The position numbers and the translations under genes were made by a program. Below the pieces are notes generated by a model. The model ran no database searches. It was not told the origin of the DNA and saw nothing but the letters and a program-made list of their open reading frames with translations. From NCBI GenBank assembly GCA_902794895.1, contig CADBIY010000013.1, positions 1-38,322 on the forward strand: a DNA stretch of 38,322 nt, written 5' to 3'. Shown piece after piece: positions 24,237-31,474 of this stretch; within the stretch, counting starts at the first letter, position 1; every line of letters starts with the position of its first letter. Origin of the DNA: Candidatus Avelusimicrobium vaccinum. Its GTDB lineage: Bacteria; Elusimicrobiota; Elusimicrobia; Elusimicrobiales; Elusimicrobiaceae.

Positions 24237-25025
24237 ATGCATAAATACACGAAATCTTACACTGTTATTTTAGACGATATGGACGTACGCAAACACCGTT
24301 TGCGCCCTATCTCCGCCGTGATGTACTTGCAAGACACGTTTGCCCGCTACTGCGCTACCAAGCGCATGGCCGCTTATGATTTAATGCAAAAAAACCAAAT
24401 TTGGGTTATTAGCGAAATCCATATGGATTTTGTGGATAATCTTCCTTTTTGGTCCGAAGAATTAAAAGTGGAATTGTGGTTTTCGGAAATATCCAAACTA
24501 AAAGTATATGCGGACTTCCACCTCTACTACAACGATAAGTTAGTGGGCAAGGGCCACTCGCTATGGATTATTCTAAATGCTACCACTAAACGCCCGGTGA
24601 AGGCAGACGAAATGAGTGCGAAATTTGAAGTATGTACGGATTTGGCTCTGGGAGCGCATACCAAAATGGTGCTTCCCGCATTTACGGAGCCTTATACCCA
24701 AATCACGCACGTAAACAATCTTTCGGATATAGATTTCAATAAACACGTTAACAACAAAAGCTACATTAACTTAGCGGAAATGACCGCGCCCGCCGAGTTT
24801 ATGCAAAATCACACGCTTAAATCGTTGCAGGTGCGTTTCAACCGGGAGACTTTCCTGGGGGATACGCTCCAATGCACCACCTACAAAACCGCCGAACCCA
24901 AGACGTATGCACACGTTATAGAGAAAGACGGTGCCTCGGTGTGTGATATCGTTACTTCCTGGCAAGAACAAACAGAAAACGTGCGCATTGTGGATTATGA
25001 TTTGCCGGTTAAAAGCGAGCAATAG
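24237..25025 (+). CDS. Acyl-ACP thioesterase (FatA/FatB-like)
   Basis: A 262-residue double hot-dog thioesterase of the bacterial acyl-ACP thioesterase family (PF01643), which releases free fatty acids from acyl carrier protein. The first hot-dog covers about 1-135 ('R-L-R-P-I-S-A-V-M-Y-L-Q-D', 'W-V-I-S-E-I'), the second about 150-255 with the catalytic D166-F-N168-K-H170-V-N-N motif, matching the plant D-x-N-x-H active site. The start at 24237 was preferred because the upstream in-frame GTG/ATG (24207) would overlap the -10 box. The ribosome site is weak (AGG). It stands alone and convergent to the next gene. Chain-length preference cannot be judged. Confidence 0.88.
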   Translation: MHKYTKSYTVILDDMDVRKHRLRPISAVMYLQDTFARYCATKRMAAYDLMQKNQIWVISEIHMDFVDNLPFWSEELKVELWFSEISKLKVYADFHLYYNDKLVGKGHSLWIILNATTKRPVKADEMSAKFEVCTDLALGAHTKMVLPAFTEPYTQITHVNNLSDIDFNKHVNNKSYINLAEMTAPAEFMQNHTLKSLQVRFNRETFLGDTLQCTTYKTAEPKTYAHVIEKDGASVCDIVTSWQEQTENVRIVDYDLPVKSEQ

Positions 25026-25039
25026 AAAGGTCAAATAGG

Positions 25040-26098
25040 CTATTTCTCTATTGCCTGGCAAAAAGGGGCCGGTGCTTGGCGTGGCCCTCGCAGGGCCGTG
25101 ATGCCAAAATTCTTTAGTTTTGCAAATGTCCACAAATCGGACGCAAAGGTTTTAAGCCGTTTTAGTTTCATCACGCGCATCATGGACACATGTTTATCTT
25201 TGTATTTATACGGGATATTTACTTCTAACACTTGGCATTTATAGCGCACCGCCGACACGGGAGCCGCTACATATAAGTACACCTCGTCCCCTACCTGTAC
25301 GGTACTGCTTTGTTTCCATATAAGGGTGTCCGTTTTAGAAAAAGCACCCTCAATATCAAAATATTTCGGATTGGCAGGAATTAGCCATCGGGTGGGTTTT
25401 CCGGCAATTCTCGCCCCGCTTTGCACAACAAAATTCCGGCTTGTTTCCAGCAATTTTAAAATCGTTTCATCGGGGAGTGTTTCATCCAACACAATACTAA
25501 TCCAGTTAGCACGGTTCATGTGGTAGCACGGATAAAACCCTTTGGTTTGAAGTAGCGTCTTTACTTGCCCGCTATCCACTTTTAAATTAAGAATTTCCAC
25601 CGGGGTTTCATCTTTAGGGGCTTTGTTGTTTTTAAGTAACCGATACTTGGGAATATTCATAACAAGCCCATACCATTTGCGGTTGTTTGGATAGCGGAAC
25701 ACTCCGTAATACGGAAGTTCGCGAAAGGGATAGTCGGGATATTCGCCATACCGTTGTGCTATTGCGCCTGCGATACGGTTAGATTGTGCAAAAAGGAAGG
25801 GGTTTTTGGTAAAACAGGCTTGGCGGATATGGGTTAAAATTTGCTTATATTCTTGCCGGATAGTACCTACAAACGAGCCGACGGCATCTTCTACATGCAC
25901 GGCAGTATATTCCGCTCCGGTGCGGGTGTCTATAACGCGGCCCGAAACGCTACTGTCCGCGTGTACAGTAATTTCTGCCCGAAAGGCTCCTCTGTGGAAA
26001 ATTTTTTGGTAGAAAAAATCCTTTCCCTTTTGGATAAACCCGAAAGATATTAATTGATTGGCGTGTGCTGTGTGCCGGGCCAATAATTCCTGCTCCAT
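25040..26098 (-). CDS. MmcQ/YjbR-family protein with C-terminal EVE/PUA-like domain
   Basis: A 352-residue multidomain protein. The N-terminal part (about 1-100) matches the domain often found ahead of YjbR in Firmicutes and gut bacteria, with 'S-G-R-V-I-D-T-R-T-G-A-E-Y' and 'G-S-F-V-G-T-I-R-Q-E-Y'. The middle (about 120-225) is the YjbR/CyaY-like fold: 'K-W-Y-G-L-V-M', 'L-N-L-K-V-D', 'F-Y-P-C-Y-H-M-N-R-A-N-W-I-S-I'. The C-terminal part (about 235-345), with 'R-W-L-I-P-A-N-P-K-Y-F' and 'V-G-D-E-V-Y-L-Y-V-A-A-P-V', looks like an EVE/PUA-like domain that may bind modified nucleobases; this third call is by eye. No Shine-Dalgarno; a TAAAAT box ends 6 nt before the ATG. It is 14 bp from the convergent thioesterase gene. 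Confidence 0.75.
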   Translation of the reverse strand: MEQELLARHTAHANQLISFGFIQKGKDFFYQKIFHRGAFRAEITVHADSSVSGRVIDTRTGAEYTAVHVEDAVGSFVGTIRQEYKQILTHIRQACFTKNPFLFAQSNRIAGAIAQRYGEYPDYPFRELPYYGVFRYPNNRKWYGLVMNIPKYRLLKNNKAPKDETPVEILNLKVDSGQVKTLLQTKGFYPCYHMNRANWISIVLDETLPDETILKLLETSRNFVVQSGARIAGKPTRWLIPANPKYFDIEGAFSKTDTLIWKQSSTVQVGDEVYLYVAAPVSAVRYKCQVLEVNIPYKYKDKHVSMMRVMKLKRLKTFASDLWTFAKLKNFGITALRGPRQAPAPFCQAIEK

Positions 26099-26110
26099 AG
26101 GAATATTTTA
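26098..26110 (-). promoter_or_regulatory. Candidate leaderless promoter of the YjbR-family gene
   Basis: On the minus strand TAAAAT (26110-26105) is followed by 6 nt and then the ATG (26098-26096); no Shine-Dalgarno lies between. Confidence 0.4.
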
Positions 26111-26182
26111 CAATATTCTAAGAAGAGAATTTTGCCGTGGGCCAACGATACTATCCCCGTACGTTTTATAGGTTAGCTGTTT

Positions 26183-26788
26183 TTACTTATCATCCGTTTC
26201 TGATATTTTACGTAATACTTTGCACGGATTACCCACCGCAATACAATTTTCGGGGATATCTTTAGTAACTACACTTCCGGCCCCGATAATAGCCCCGTCC
26301 GCGATAGTTACGCCGGGCAAAAGGGTGCAGTCCGACCCTATCCATACCCGGTTCCCGATTTTAACGGGGCGGGGAGTCAAATTCCCACGCGTATAGGGAT
26401 TAACATCGTGGTTTAGGGTAGCAATAGTTGTGTTATGCCCAATGAGTACGTCATCCCCAATGGTAATGCCACCTTGGTCCTGAAAACGGCAACAGGCATT
26501 GATAAATACGTTTTTCCCTATGCGGATATTTTTACCGCAATCGGTGTAAAAGGGGGGAAATAAGCCAAAAGAAGCATCTATCTCTTGCCCCGTTAGGCGG
26601 CTAAATAACGCGCGTACTTCCTGCGGGGTATGATATTTATTATTTAATTCCATGGTAATTTGGAGTGCTTCCTGGCTATAGCGGTGAAATTGGGCAAATA
26701 ACGGGTTTCCTTCCACTACATGCGTGCCGGAAGCCATCGCTTGCCGAAATTGTTCTAATGAGGTTAGTTCTTTTTCTAATGTTGGCAT
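26183..26788 (-). CDS. Maltose/galactoside-type sugar O-acetyltransferase
   Basis: A 201-residue left-handed beta-helix acetyltransferase. It has the N-terminal helical MAT domain with 'Y-H-T-P-Q-E-V-R-A-L-F-S-R-L-T-G', then hexapeptide repeats ('I-G-K-N-V-F-I-N', 'I-G-D-D-V-L-I-G', 'I-G-N-R-V-W-I-G', 'I-A-D-G-A-I-I-G-A-G'), with the catalytic histidine in 'A-T-L-N-H-D' and the C-terminal 'G-N-P-C-K-V-L-R-K-I'. It should transfer acetyl from acetyl-CoA to a sugar or related hydroxyl. It is monocistronic. A second, divergent copy of the family is at 35290. The acceptor is unknown. Confidence 0.9.
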   Translation of the reverse strand: MPTLEKELTSLEQFRQAMASGTHVVEGNPLFAQFHRYSQEALQITMELNNKYHTPQEVRALFSRLTGQEIDASFGLFPPFYTDCGKNIRIGKNVFINACCRFQDQGGITIGDDVLIGHNTTIATLNHDVNPYTRGNLTPRPVKIGNRVWIGSDCTLLPGVTIADGAIIGAGSVVTKDIPENCIAVGNPCKVLRKISETDDK

Positions 26789-26857
26789 AATTATATTATC
26801 CTAAAAATAGCAGCCCCTTAGCAATAAAAACCCGGGGGTGTCCGGCCGATTTAAAAG

Positions 26858-26866
26858 TGATAAAAT
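26858..26866 (+). promoter_or_regulatory. Extended -10 promoter of cstA
   Basis: TGATAAAAT (extended -10, TAAAAT at 26861-26866), 16 nt before the ATG, with TAGGAGA between as the ribosome site. Confidence 0.45.
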
Positions 26867-26882
26867 AATATAGGAGATTATT

Positions 26883-28340
26883 ATGATTAGTTTCTTTGGT
26901 TGCTTACTGCTTCTTATCTTATCCTACTTTACATATGCAAAATATGTGGAACGTGCTTTCGGCCCGACAAATGCACAAACGCCCGCCGTTCGCTTTGCTA
27001 ACGGCGTAGATTATGTGCCCATGCCGCTATGGCGGATGATTCTGGTGCAACTGTTAAATATTGCCGGATTAGGGCCCGTATTTGGGGCTATTTCGGGCGC
27101 GTTGTGGGGACCGAGCGTTTTTCTGTGGATTACCTTTGGAACTATTTTCGCGGGCGCGGTGCATGATTTTGCTTGTGGGTTTTTATCCCTTCGTAACAAC
27201 GGCCAGTCCGTGGCCGAAATTACAGGGATTTACTTGGGCCCGCAAATTAAAAAAATTATGCACATTTTTAGTATTGTTTTGCTGGTAATGGTGGGCACGG
27301 TGTTTGCGGTGGGGCCTGCTAATTTGCTGGTGTTTCTGTTTAAAGGGCACGTAGCAACGGGTAGTTTGTTCACTAATACCTATTTTTGGTTGGCGGTTAT
27401 TTTTCTGTATTACTTTTTGGCTACCTTTCTGCCGATTGACAAAATTATCGGTAAAGTATATCCCTTGTTTGGTATATGTTTGCTCTTAATGGCGTTGGGC
27501 GTTTCGGGCGGGCTTTTTATGCAAGGCTATCACATCCCGGAAATTGCTTTTCATAATTTGCATCCGTCTCATTTGCCTATTTGGCCGCTGATGTTTGTAA
27601 CGGTGGCGTGCGGGGCCATATCCGGCTTTCACGCTACCCAATCCCCGCTGATGGCAAGGTGTATTACCAGCGAATACCAGTCCCGCCAAGTGTTTGCCGG
27701 AGCTATGGTGATGGAAGGAATAATTGCGCTTATTTGGGCGGCCGCCGGATGTGCTGTTTACGAAAAAACGGGCGGCTTGATGAGCGGACTGCACGAGATG
27801 CTTGCACAGGTAGGGCAGGCCGGGGTGGTGTACGATATTTGCTTAAAAACTATCGGGCCGTTGAAAGTAGGCGGCATTTCGTTGGGGCTGTTATTTGTGA
27901 TGATTGGGGTAATTGTCTGCCCGGTTACATCCGGGGATACGGCCTTTCGGGCTTCGCGCCTGGTGCTGGCCGATTGGTTTAACATAGACCAAAAACCCTT
28001 TTTAAAACGCTTGCGTTTAAGTGTGCCGCTACTGTTGGCGGGAGTGATTATCAGCCAACTGCCTTACGACGTGATATGGCGGTATTTTAGCTGGTCCAAC
28101 CAAACGCTGGCTATGATTGTGCTGTGGGCTGCTACCGCTTATTTGTACGGTAAAAACAGACCCTATTTCCTGGCGCTTGTTCCGGCTATATTTATGACGG
28201 CTGTAAGCAGTACGTACTTTTTGATTGCACCGGAATGTTTGCATCTGAGTAAAGCGCTGGCGTACCCGCTGGGCCTGGTGTTGACCGCCCTAATTTCCGG
28301 CTATTTTATTGTAAAACTGGGAAACGAATCGGAAAAATAA
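26883..28340 (+). CDS. cstA: CstA-family carbon starvation protein / peptide or pyruvate transporter
   Basis: A 485-residue membrane protein with about twelve helices. CstA signatures: 'Y-A-K-Y-V-E-R-A-F-G' at the N-terminus, 'V-D-Y-V-P-M-P-L-W', 'I-A-G-L-G-P-V-F-G-A-I-S-G-A-L-W-G-P', 'A-G-A-V-H-D-F', 'S-G-F-H-A-T-Q-S-P-L-M-A-R' and 'G-D-T-A-F-R-A-S-R'. In enterics CstA and its paralog BtsT take up peptides or pyruvate; this is the shorter form (about 480 versus 700 residues) common in anaerobes. The gene has an extended -10 promoter and a good ribosome site, and is followed 2 bp later by an FMN oxidoreductase, so the two form an operon. Confidence 0.93.
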   Translation: MISFFGCLLLLILSYFTYAKYVERAFGPTNAQTPAVRFANGVDYVPMPLWRMILVQLLNIAGLGPVFGAISGALWGPSVFLWITFGTIFAGAVHDFACGFLSLRNNGQSVAEITGIYLGPQIKKIMHIFSIVLLVMVGTVFAVGPANLLVFLFKGHVATGSLFTNTYFWLAVIFLYYFLATFLPIDKIIGKVYPLFGICLLLMALGVSGGLFMQGYHIPEIAFHNLHPSHLPIWPLMFVTVACGAISGFHATQSPLMARCITSEYQSRQVFAGAMVMEGIIALIWAAAGCAVYEKTGGLMSGLHEMLAQVGQAGVVYDICLKTIGPLKVGGISLGLLFVMIGVIVCPVTSGDTAFRASRLVLADWFNIDQKPFLKRLRLSVPLLLAGVIISQLPYDVIWRYFSWSNQTLAMIVLWAATAYLYGKNRPYFLALVPAIFMTAVSSTYFLIAPECLHLSKALAYPLGLVLTALISGYFIVKLGNESEK

Positions 28341-28342
28341 AC

Positions 28343-28906
28343 ATGAATATTTTATTTGTTAATGCATGCCCGCGGAAGGATTCCCGCACTAAACTGCTGG
28401 CAGATTATCTGTTAAGCAAATTAAAAGGCACGGTGCAGGAGCGAAATCTCAGCACAACCACGCTCTTGCCGCTAAGCGAAGAAACACTCAAACGCCGCAC
28501 CGATTTAATTGCAAAAAGGGATTTTGCAGACCCGTTGTTTGCGCCGGCTAAAGAGTTTGCCGCCGCAGATTGCCTGGTAATTGCCGCCCCGTTTTGGGAT
28601 TTATCGTTCCCGGCCTTGTTAAAACTTTACATAGAGCATATCAATATAGTGGGCGTAACTTTTGTCTACCAAGCCGACGGCAGACCGTACGGCCTGTGTA
28701 AAGCAAAAAAACTCTATTATGTAACTACTGCCGGCGGCCCGATTGTAAACGAGGCCTACAGCTATGGGTACGTGCAAGCACTTGCCAAAAATTTTTACGG
28801 TGTATCTGATACGTATTGCATCAAAGCCGAAAATTTAGATGTAGATGGCGCGGATATAGAAAATGTTTTACACCATGCTAAGCAAGAGATAGATACCTTG
28901 ATTTAA
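28343..28906 (+). CDS. NAD(P)H-dependent FMN oxidoreductase (azoreductase/MdaB-like)
   Basis: A 187-residue flavodoxin-like-fold oxidoreductase. 'V-N-A-C-P-R-K-D-S-R-T' (6-16) is the FMN phosphate loop, 'I-A-A-P-F-W-D-L-S-F-P-A-L-L-K' the flavin-ring loop seen in AzoR/NQO-type enzymes, and 'T-T-A-G-G-P' the third loop. Such proteins reduce quinones, azo compounds or other electrophiles by two-electron transfer. It begins 2 bp after cstA, with its ribosome site inside the cstA 3' end, so it depends on the cstA transcript. It is the fourth flavodoxin-fold protein in 10 kb. Confidence 0.82.
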   Translation: MNILFVNACPRKDSRTKLLADYLLSKLKGTVQERNLSTTTLLPLSEETLKRRTDLIAKRDFADPLFAPAKEFAAADCLVIAAPFWDLSFPALLKLYIEHINIVGVTFVYQADGRPYGLCKAKKLYYVTTAGGPIVNEAYSYGYVQALAKNFYGVSDTYCIKAENLDVDGADIENVLHHAKQEIDTLI

Positions 28907-28920
28907 ACACCTGTTCTGTT

Positions 28921-28958
28921 AAAAGACAACCCTTTCCATTGCTATGGAAAGGGTTGTC
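28921..28958. terminator. Perfect 15-bp hairpin terminator
   Basis: GACAACCCTTTCCAT (28925-28939) pairs perfectly with its complement (28944-28958) with a 4-nt loop. The minus strand ends in TTTT, so it is a standard terminator for the lipoprotein gene; on the plus strand the T-run is missing but the stem is strong. Confidence 0.75.
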
Positions 28959-28984
28959 AACTAAAACTGTTATATTAGTTTAGG

Positions 28985-29326
28985 TTACTGTTGAAACCGA
29001 TAGTTGGTGGAAACCGGATTTTCTACGCAATACACAGTAAACGTTCTGGTATAATAAACACCCATGGTTAATGCTACTAAGGTTTCATCAATCCAATTAT
29101 TATTTGTAGTCATCTTAACAATTTTTCCGTTTGGGCAAATTTTGGAAAAATCATGCTCGTGTTTGCGGCCCATGCCCCAAAAGAAGAAATGGTCTTTTTC
29201 TGAATATTTCTGAACCTTGGAATAGGGGGCTATCCTTTTATCTATAATAAACTGGGAATTGGTACAACCGCACAAAATACCAGCACATAAAATAGCACAT
29301 AAAATAAATAATTTCTGTTTTTTCAT
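28985..29326 (-). CDS. Bor/Iss-family lipoprotein
   Basis: A 113-residue lipoprotein. The signal peptide ends in the lipobox L18-C-G-C21. The mature part follows the Bor pattern: a 'H-F-F-F-W-G-M-G-R-K' strand, 'H-D-F-S-K-I-C-P-N-G' aligned with the A-A-K-I-C-G of phage lambda Bor, then 'T-M-G-V-Y-Y-T-R-T-F-T-V-Y-C' matching Bor's T-L-G-I-Y-T-P-x-x-A-x-V-Y-C. Two cysteines are placed as in Bor and probably form a disulfide. Lambda Bor is an outer-membrane lipoprotein linked to serum resistance; chromosomal homologs are common and mostly uncharacterised. It overlaps the upstream membrane protein gene by 4 bp, so the two are translationally coupled. Confidence 0.72.
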   Translation of the reverse strand: MKKQKLFILCAILCAGILCGCTNSQFIIDKRIAPYSKVQKYSEKDHFFFWGMGRKHEHDFSKICPNGKIVKMTTNNNWIDETLVALTMGVYYTRTFTVYCVENPVSTNYRFQQ

Positions 29327-29955
29327 CGGTTTGTTCCTCTCTTACTAGAAGACTCTGTTGTTTGTTGTGTCAGATCCCTCTTGATTTCCATTATACACAA
29401 TATTAAGAAAACAACAAAGCAAATCCATATAACGTAATAAATGTACATATCCACATTTACCAACGTATTGGTTACGTTTGGAAATGCCGATAAAGCAATC
29501 GGAAGCAGTAATAAAATAAAAAAGATATCCGCAAAAGCCACTCCCTTGCGTATCAGGCGTGCTAATTTTTTTGCTTTTAACAAGGCGGATTTTTCTATTA
29601 TTTTGCTATATTCTACGATGATATAATACCCGGACATAAATGAGAAAATCCCCGAGATGTTATATAACAAGTCTTTTGTTTTTTCGCTGGTCGGAATCAT
29701 GCTCCATATTGCCAAAATCATAGCGATGACGATGAACCACCCGGCAACACGTAAAGTTTTTGACTTTTTTTCCAGGGAGGAAATGGACAACGTAACAAAA
29801 TGCATCATTAATACATAACAAGCGATATAAGAGGCCTTAAAATAATGTAGTAGACTAGGGTATAACGGTTGGATTAAATCTTCAACCAGCCAGCCAATTC
29901 CGCATAAAATATAGCCGATAAGCAGATAACGAATACTTAAGTAAAGATTTTGCAT
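29323..29955 (-). CDS. Multi-pass membrane protein of unknown function
   Basis: Not recognised. A 210-residue protein with about six hydrophobic segments (roughly 7-28, 38-60, 70-88, 98-115, 137-160, 168-192) and a charged, Ser/Thr-rich C-terminal tail facing the cytoplasm by the positive-inside rule. A basic loop around 120-137 separates the first four helices from the last two. No enzymatic or transport motif was seen. The layout recalls small histidine-kinase sensor membrane domains without the kinase, but that is only an impression. It is the first gene of a two-gene operon with the Bor-family lipoprotein, overlapping it by ATGA. There is no clear ribosome site before the ATG. Confidence 0.65.
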   Translation of the reverse strand: MQNLYLSIRYLLIGYILCGIGWLVEDLIQPLYPSLLHYFKASYIACYVLMMHFVTLSISSLEKKSKTLRVAGWFIVIAMILAIWSMIPTSEKTKDLLYNISGIFSFMSGYYIIVEYSKIIEKSALLKAKKLARLIRKGVAFADIFFILLLLPIALSAFPNVTNTLVNVDMYIYYVIWICFVVFLILCIMEIKRDLTQQTTESSSKRGTNR

Positions 29956-30007
29956 AGTTTAATTTGTGCAGTTATAAGACGGATTTTATTGTAATAAAAT
30001 ATGCAGT

Positions 30008-30118
30008 ATGAGTCAACTAAAAGCAGATTTAAATAGGCGGCTACTTGGTTGGGGGCTTATATCCCTATCTATAATTATAATAAAAAACCGTGTGTCTATC
30101 GGAGGAACTCAGGTTTAA
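30008..30118 (+). CDS. Possible 36-residue small membrane protein
   Basis: A 36-codon frame. The product would begin M-S-Q-L-K-A-D-L-N-R-R and continue into a hydrophobic stretch L-G-W-G-L-I-S-L-S-I-I-I-I, followed by a short basic tail, as in single-span small proteins. TAAAAT (29995-30000) ends 7 nt before the ATG, the same leaderless spacing seen for era, serC and cysK. No homolog is known to me and the frame may be chance. Confidence 0.2.
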   Translation: MSQLKADLNRRLLGWGLISLSIIIIKNRVSIGGTQV

Positions 30119-30322
30119 ATATATTTCTTTCGTATTTCAAAATTTAATTCTTTGTATATGAGTCGTTTGTATGGAATAGGGTCGCTATAAACCGAACATA
30201 ACAAAGGTAGAAACTAGCAATGCGGGAGATGAAAATGCGTAAAAAGCAGATGCAAAATAATAAAATTCGTATAATATACTAACGAACAGGCTGTGGTTTT
30301 ATTTCACCGCTTGTTTTCTGTT

Positions 30323-30352
30323 ATAAAAAAAGCCCCGCATTTAGCGGGACTT
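30323..30352 (-). terminator. Terminator of the DUF2807 gene
   Basis: Minus strand: AAG-T-CCCGC, loop TAAAT, GCGGG-G-CTT with one mismatch in the stem, followed by TTTTT. It lies about 30 bp after the stop codon. Confidence 0.8.
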
Positions 30353-30382
30353 GGAATAGTATATTTAAACTAACAGGACGTG

Positions 30383-31066
30383 TTAAAAATTAAACTCTAC
30401 ACTTCCATCGTCTTTAGTAACTTGCCCGGCAACGCCGTTGCCAACAGCGCCGGCTTGTTTGGTGCTCAGTTTTTCGGTATCTATTTCTGCCAACATTCCT
30501 TTTTTAGTTACTTCAAATAAATCGGTTGTCCCGGACAGTTCCACTTCCGCGCGGTCCAGAGAAGAAACACGAATTTTGTTTGCGCTGATATCGTCAATAT
30601 CAATGGAAGAACTCCCCTTTGCATCAAGATTTACTTGAGCAACGGAAACGTTTGTCATGGATACTTCGCCATTTTGGCGCGTTTTAATGGTTAACTCTTG
30701 TCCATGAAAAGGAGTTTTGGATTCAAAGTCCGCTTCCCCGGCAACACGTATCCGAACTAGTTGCGGAGCTGTTACACGAATGATTACATCATTATCATCC
30801 CCGGAAAAGAAGGGTTCGTTGTACTCAATAAAAAGGGTATTATCCTTTACTTTTATTTTGGTAGCTTTCACTAGTTTGGCAGGACCACTGATAGCAAATG
30901 CGTGGCTTTCCCCTTGTGAAAAATACACATTTACGTCTCCTCCGCTCACTTCAATAGCGGAAAAAGCGGGCGCGTTTGGCACTTCGCGCGTTTTAGGCTC
31001 TTGCGCACCAACAGAAATGCAGCTTCCCAACAGAGCGATGATCGCTATTAATTTTGTCATTTTCAT
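30383..31066 (-). CDS. Exported DUF2807 (head GIN domain) protein
   Basis: A 227-residue secreted protein. A signal peptide ends at 'S-V-G-A-Q' (about residue 22). The mature part is a beta-solenoid-like DUF2807 domain (PF10988): 'F-S-A-I-E-V-S-G-G-D-V-N-V-Y-F-S-Q-G' at the entry, then short repeated strands ('I-R-V-A-G-E-A-D-F', 'S-M-T-N-V-S-V', 'V-N-L-D-A-K-G-S-S-S-I-D-I', 'R-V-S-S-L-D-R-A-E-V-E-L-S-G'). Such proteins are common in Bacteroidetes with unknown role, once labelled putative adhesin head domains. AAGGAG lies just upstream of the ATG. Monocistronic. Confidence 0.85.
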   Translation of the reverse strand: MKMTKLIAIIALLGSCISVGAQEPKTREVPNAPAFSAIEVSGGDVNVYFSQGESHAFAISGPAKLVKATKIKVKDNTLFIEYNEPFFSGDDNDVIIRVTAPQLVRIRVAGEADFESKTPFHGQELTIKTRQNGEVSMTNVSVAQVNLDAKGSSSIDIDDISANKIRVSSLDRAEVELSGTTDLFEVTKKGMLAEIDTEKLSTKQAGAVGNGVAGQVTKDDGSVEFNF

Positions 31067-31427
31067 AATTTGGTCTCCTTATTCTATATTATAACAACTT
31101 TTTGATTTCTATATTTAAGAATGGTTTTAAGCGATGAAATTTTTGGCTAAAGCACCATTTCTGCAGTAAGGGGTATAGCGCAACAATATAGAAGACTATG
31201 CACGCTGTCCGCGCAAAAGCATTTTAAAACTACGTTTATGAACCTTATTTCAACGAAAATGGCCCATTTACCAAGGATAGTGCCGGAGTTGGTATGAGCG
31301 GCATTGGTCAAGTCCTTAAAGCATAAGCAAATAGTTTCAAACAATGGTTGCCTCCTTACGGAATGTGAGGGCTTAATATCTAAAAGAGATCGTTAGCACT
31401 ATTAATGTGAGAGTCTTTATTTTTAAC
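31067..31427. other. Intergenic region with a possible gene remnant
   Basis: No complete gene. The left end carries the DUF2807 promoter (TATAAT-like on the minus strand near 31090). A plus-strand frame from 31228 to the TAA at 31326 reads as protein-like text (Y-V-Y-E-P-Y-F-N-E-N-G-P-F-T-K-D... ending G-Q-V-L-K-A) but has a stop just before it and no start, so it may be the eroded 3' end of a lost gene. The right end is the MerR-type promoter listed separately. Confidence 0.35.
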
Positions 31428-31458
31428 TTGACTTAGAGTTTACTCTAAGTGATACAAT
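31428..31458 (+). promoter_or_regulatory. MerR-type promoter/operator of the alpha/beta hydrolase gene
   Basis: TTGACT (31428-31433) and TACAAT (31453-31458) are 19 bp apart, longer than the optimal 17. The spacer region holds a perfect dyad ACTTAGAGT-TT-ACTCTAAGT (31431-31439 and 31442-31450). A long spacer with a centred dyad is the hallmark of promoters untwisted by MerR-family activators, and the arms resemble sites of the NmlR/AdhR aldehyde-responsive group. Confidence 0.75.
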
Positions 31459-31474
31459 ATTTTTAGGAGGTGTT

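Larger units (their letters stand above)
29956..30382. other. 427-bp intergenic region, A/T rich
   Basis: No conventional gene. It holds the upstream region of the membrane protein gene (left), a short open frame at 30008-30118 treated separately, a TATAAT near 30272 that leads into an imperfect hairpin (about 30282-30322), and the terminator of the DUF2807 gene at 30323-30352. Otherwise featureless. Confidence 0.6.

Noticed and set aside
30272-30352. Plus-strand small RNA between TATAAT and the hairpin at 30330
   Set aside because: The final hairpin has its T-run only on the minus strand, where it serves the DUF2807 gene; no plus-strand terminator is present.
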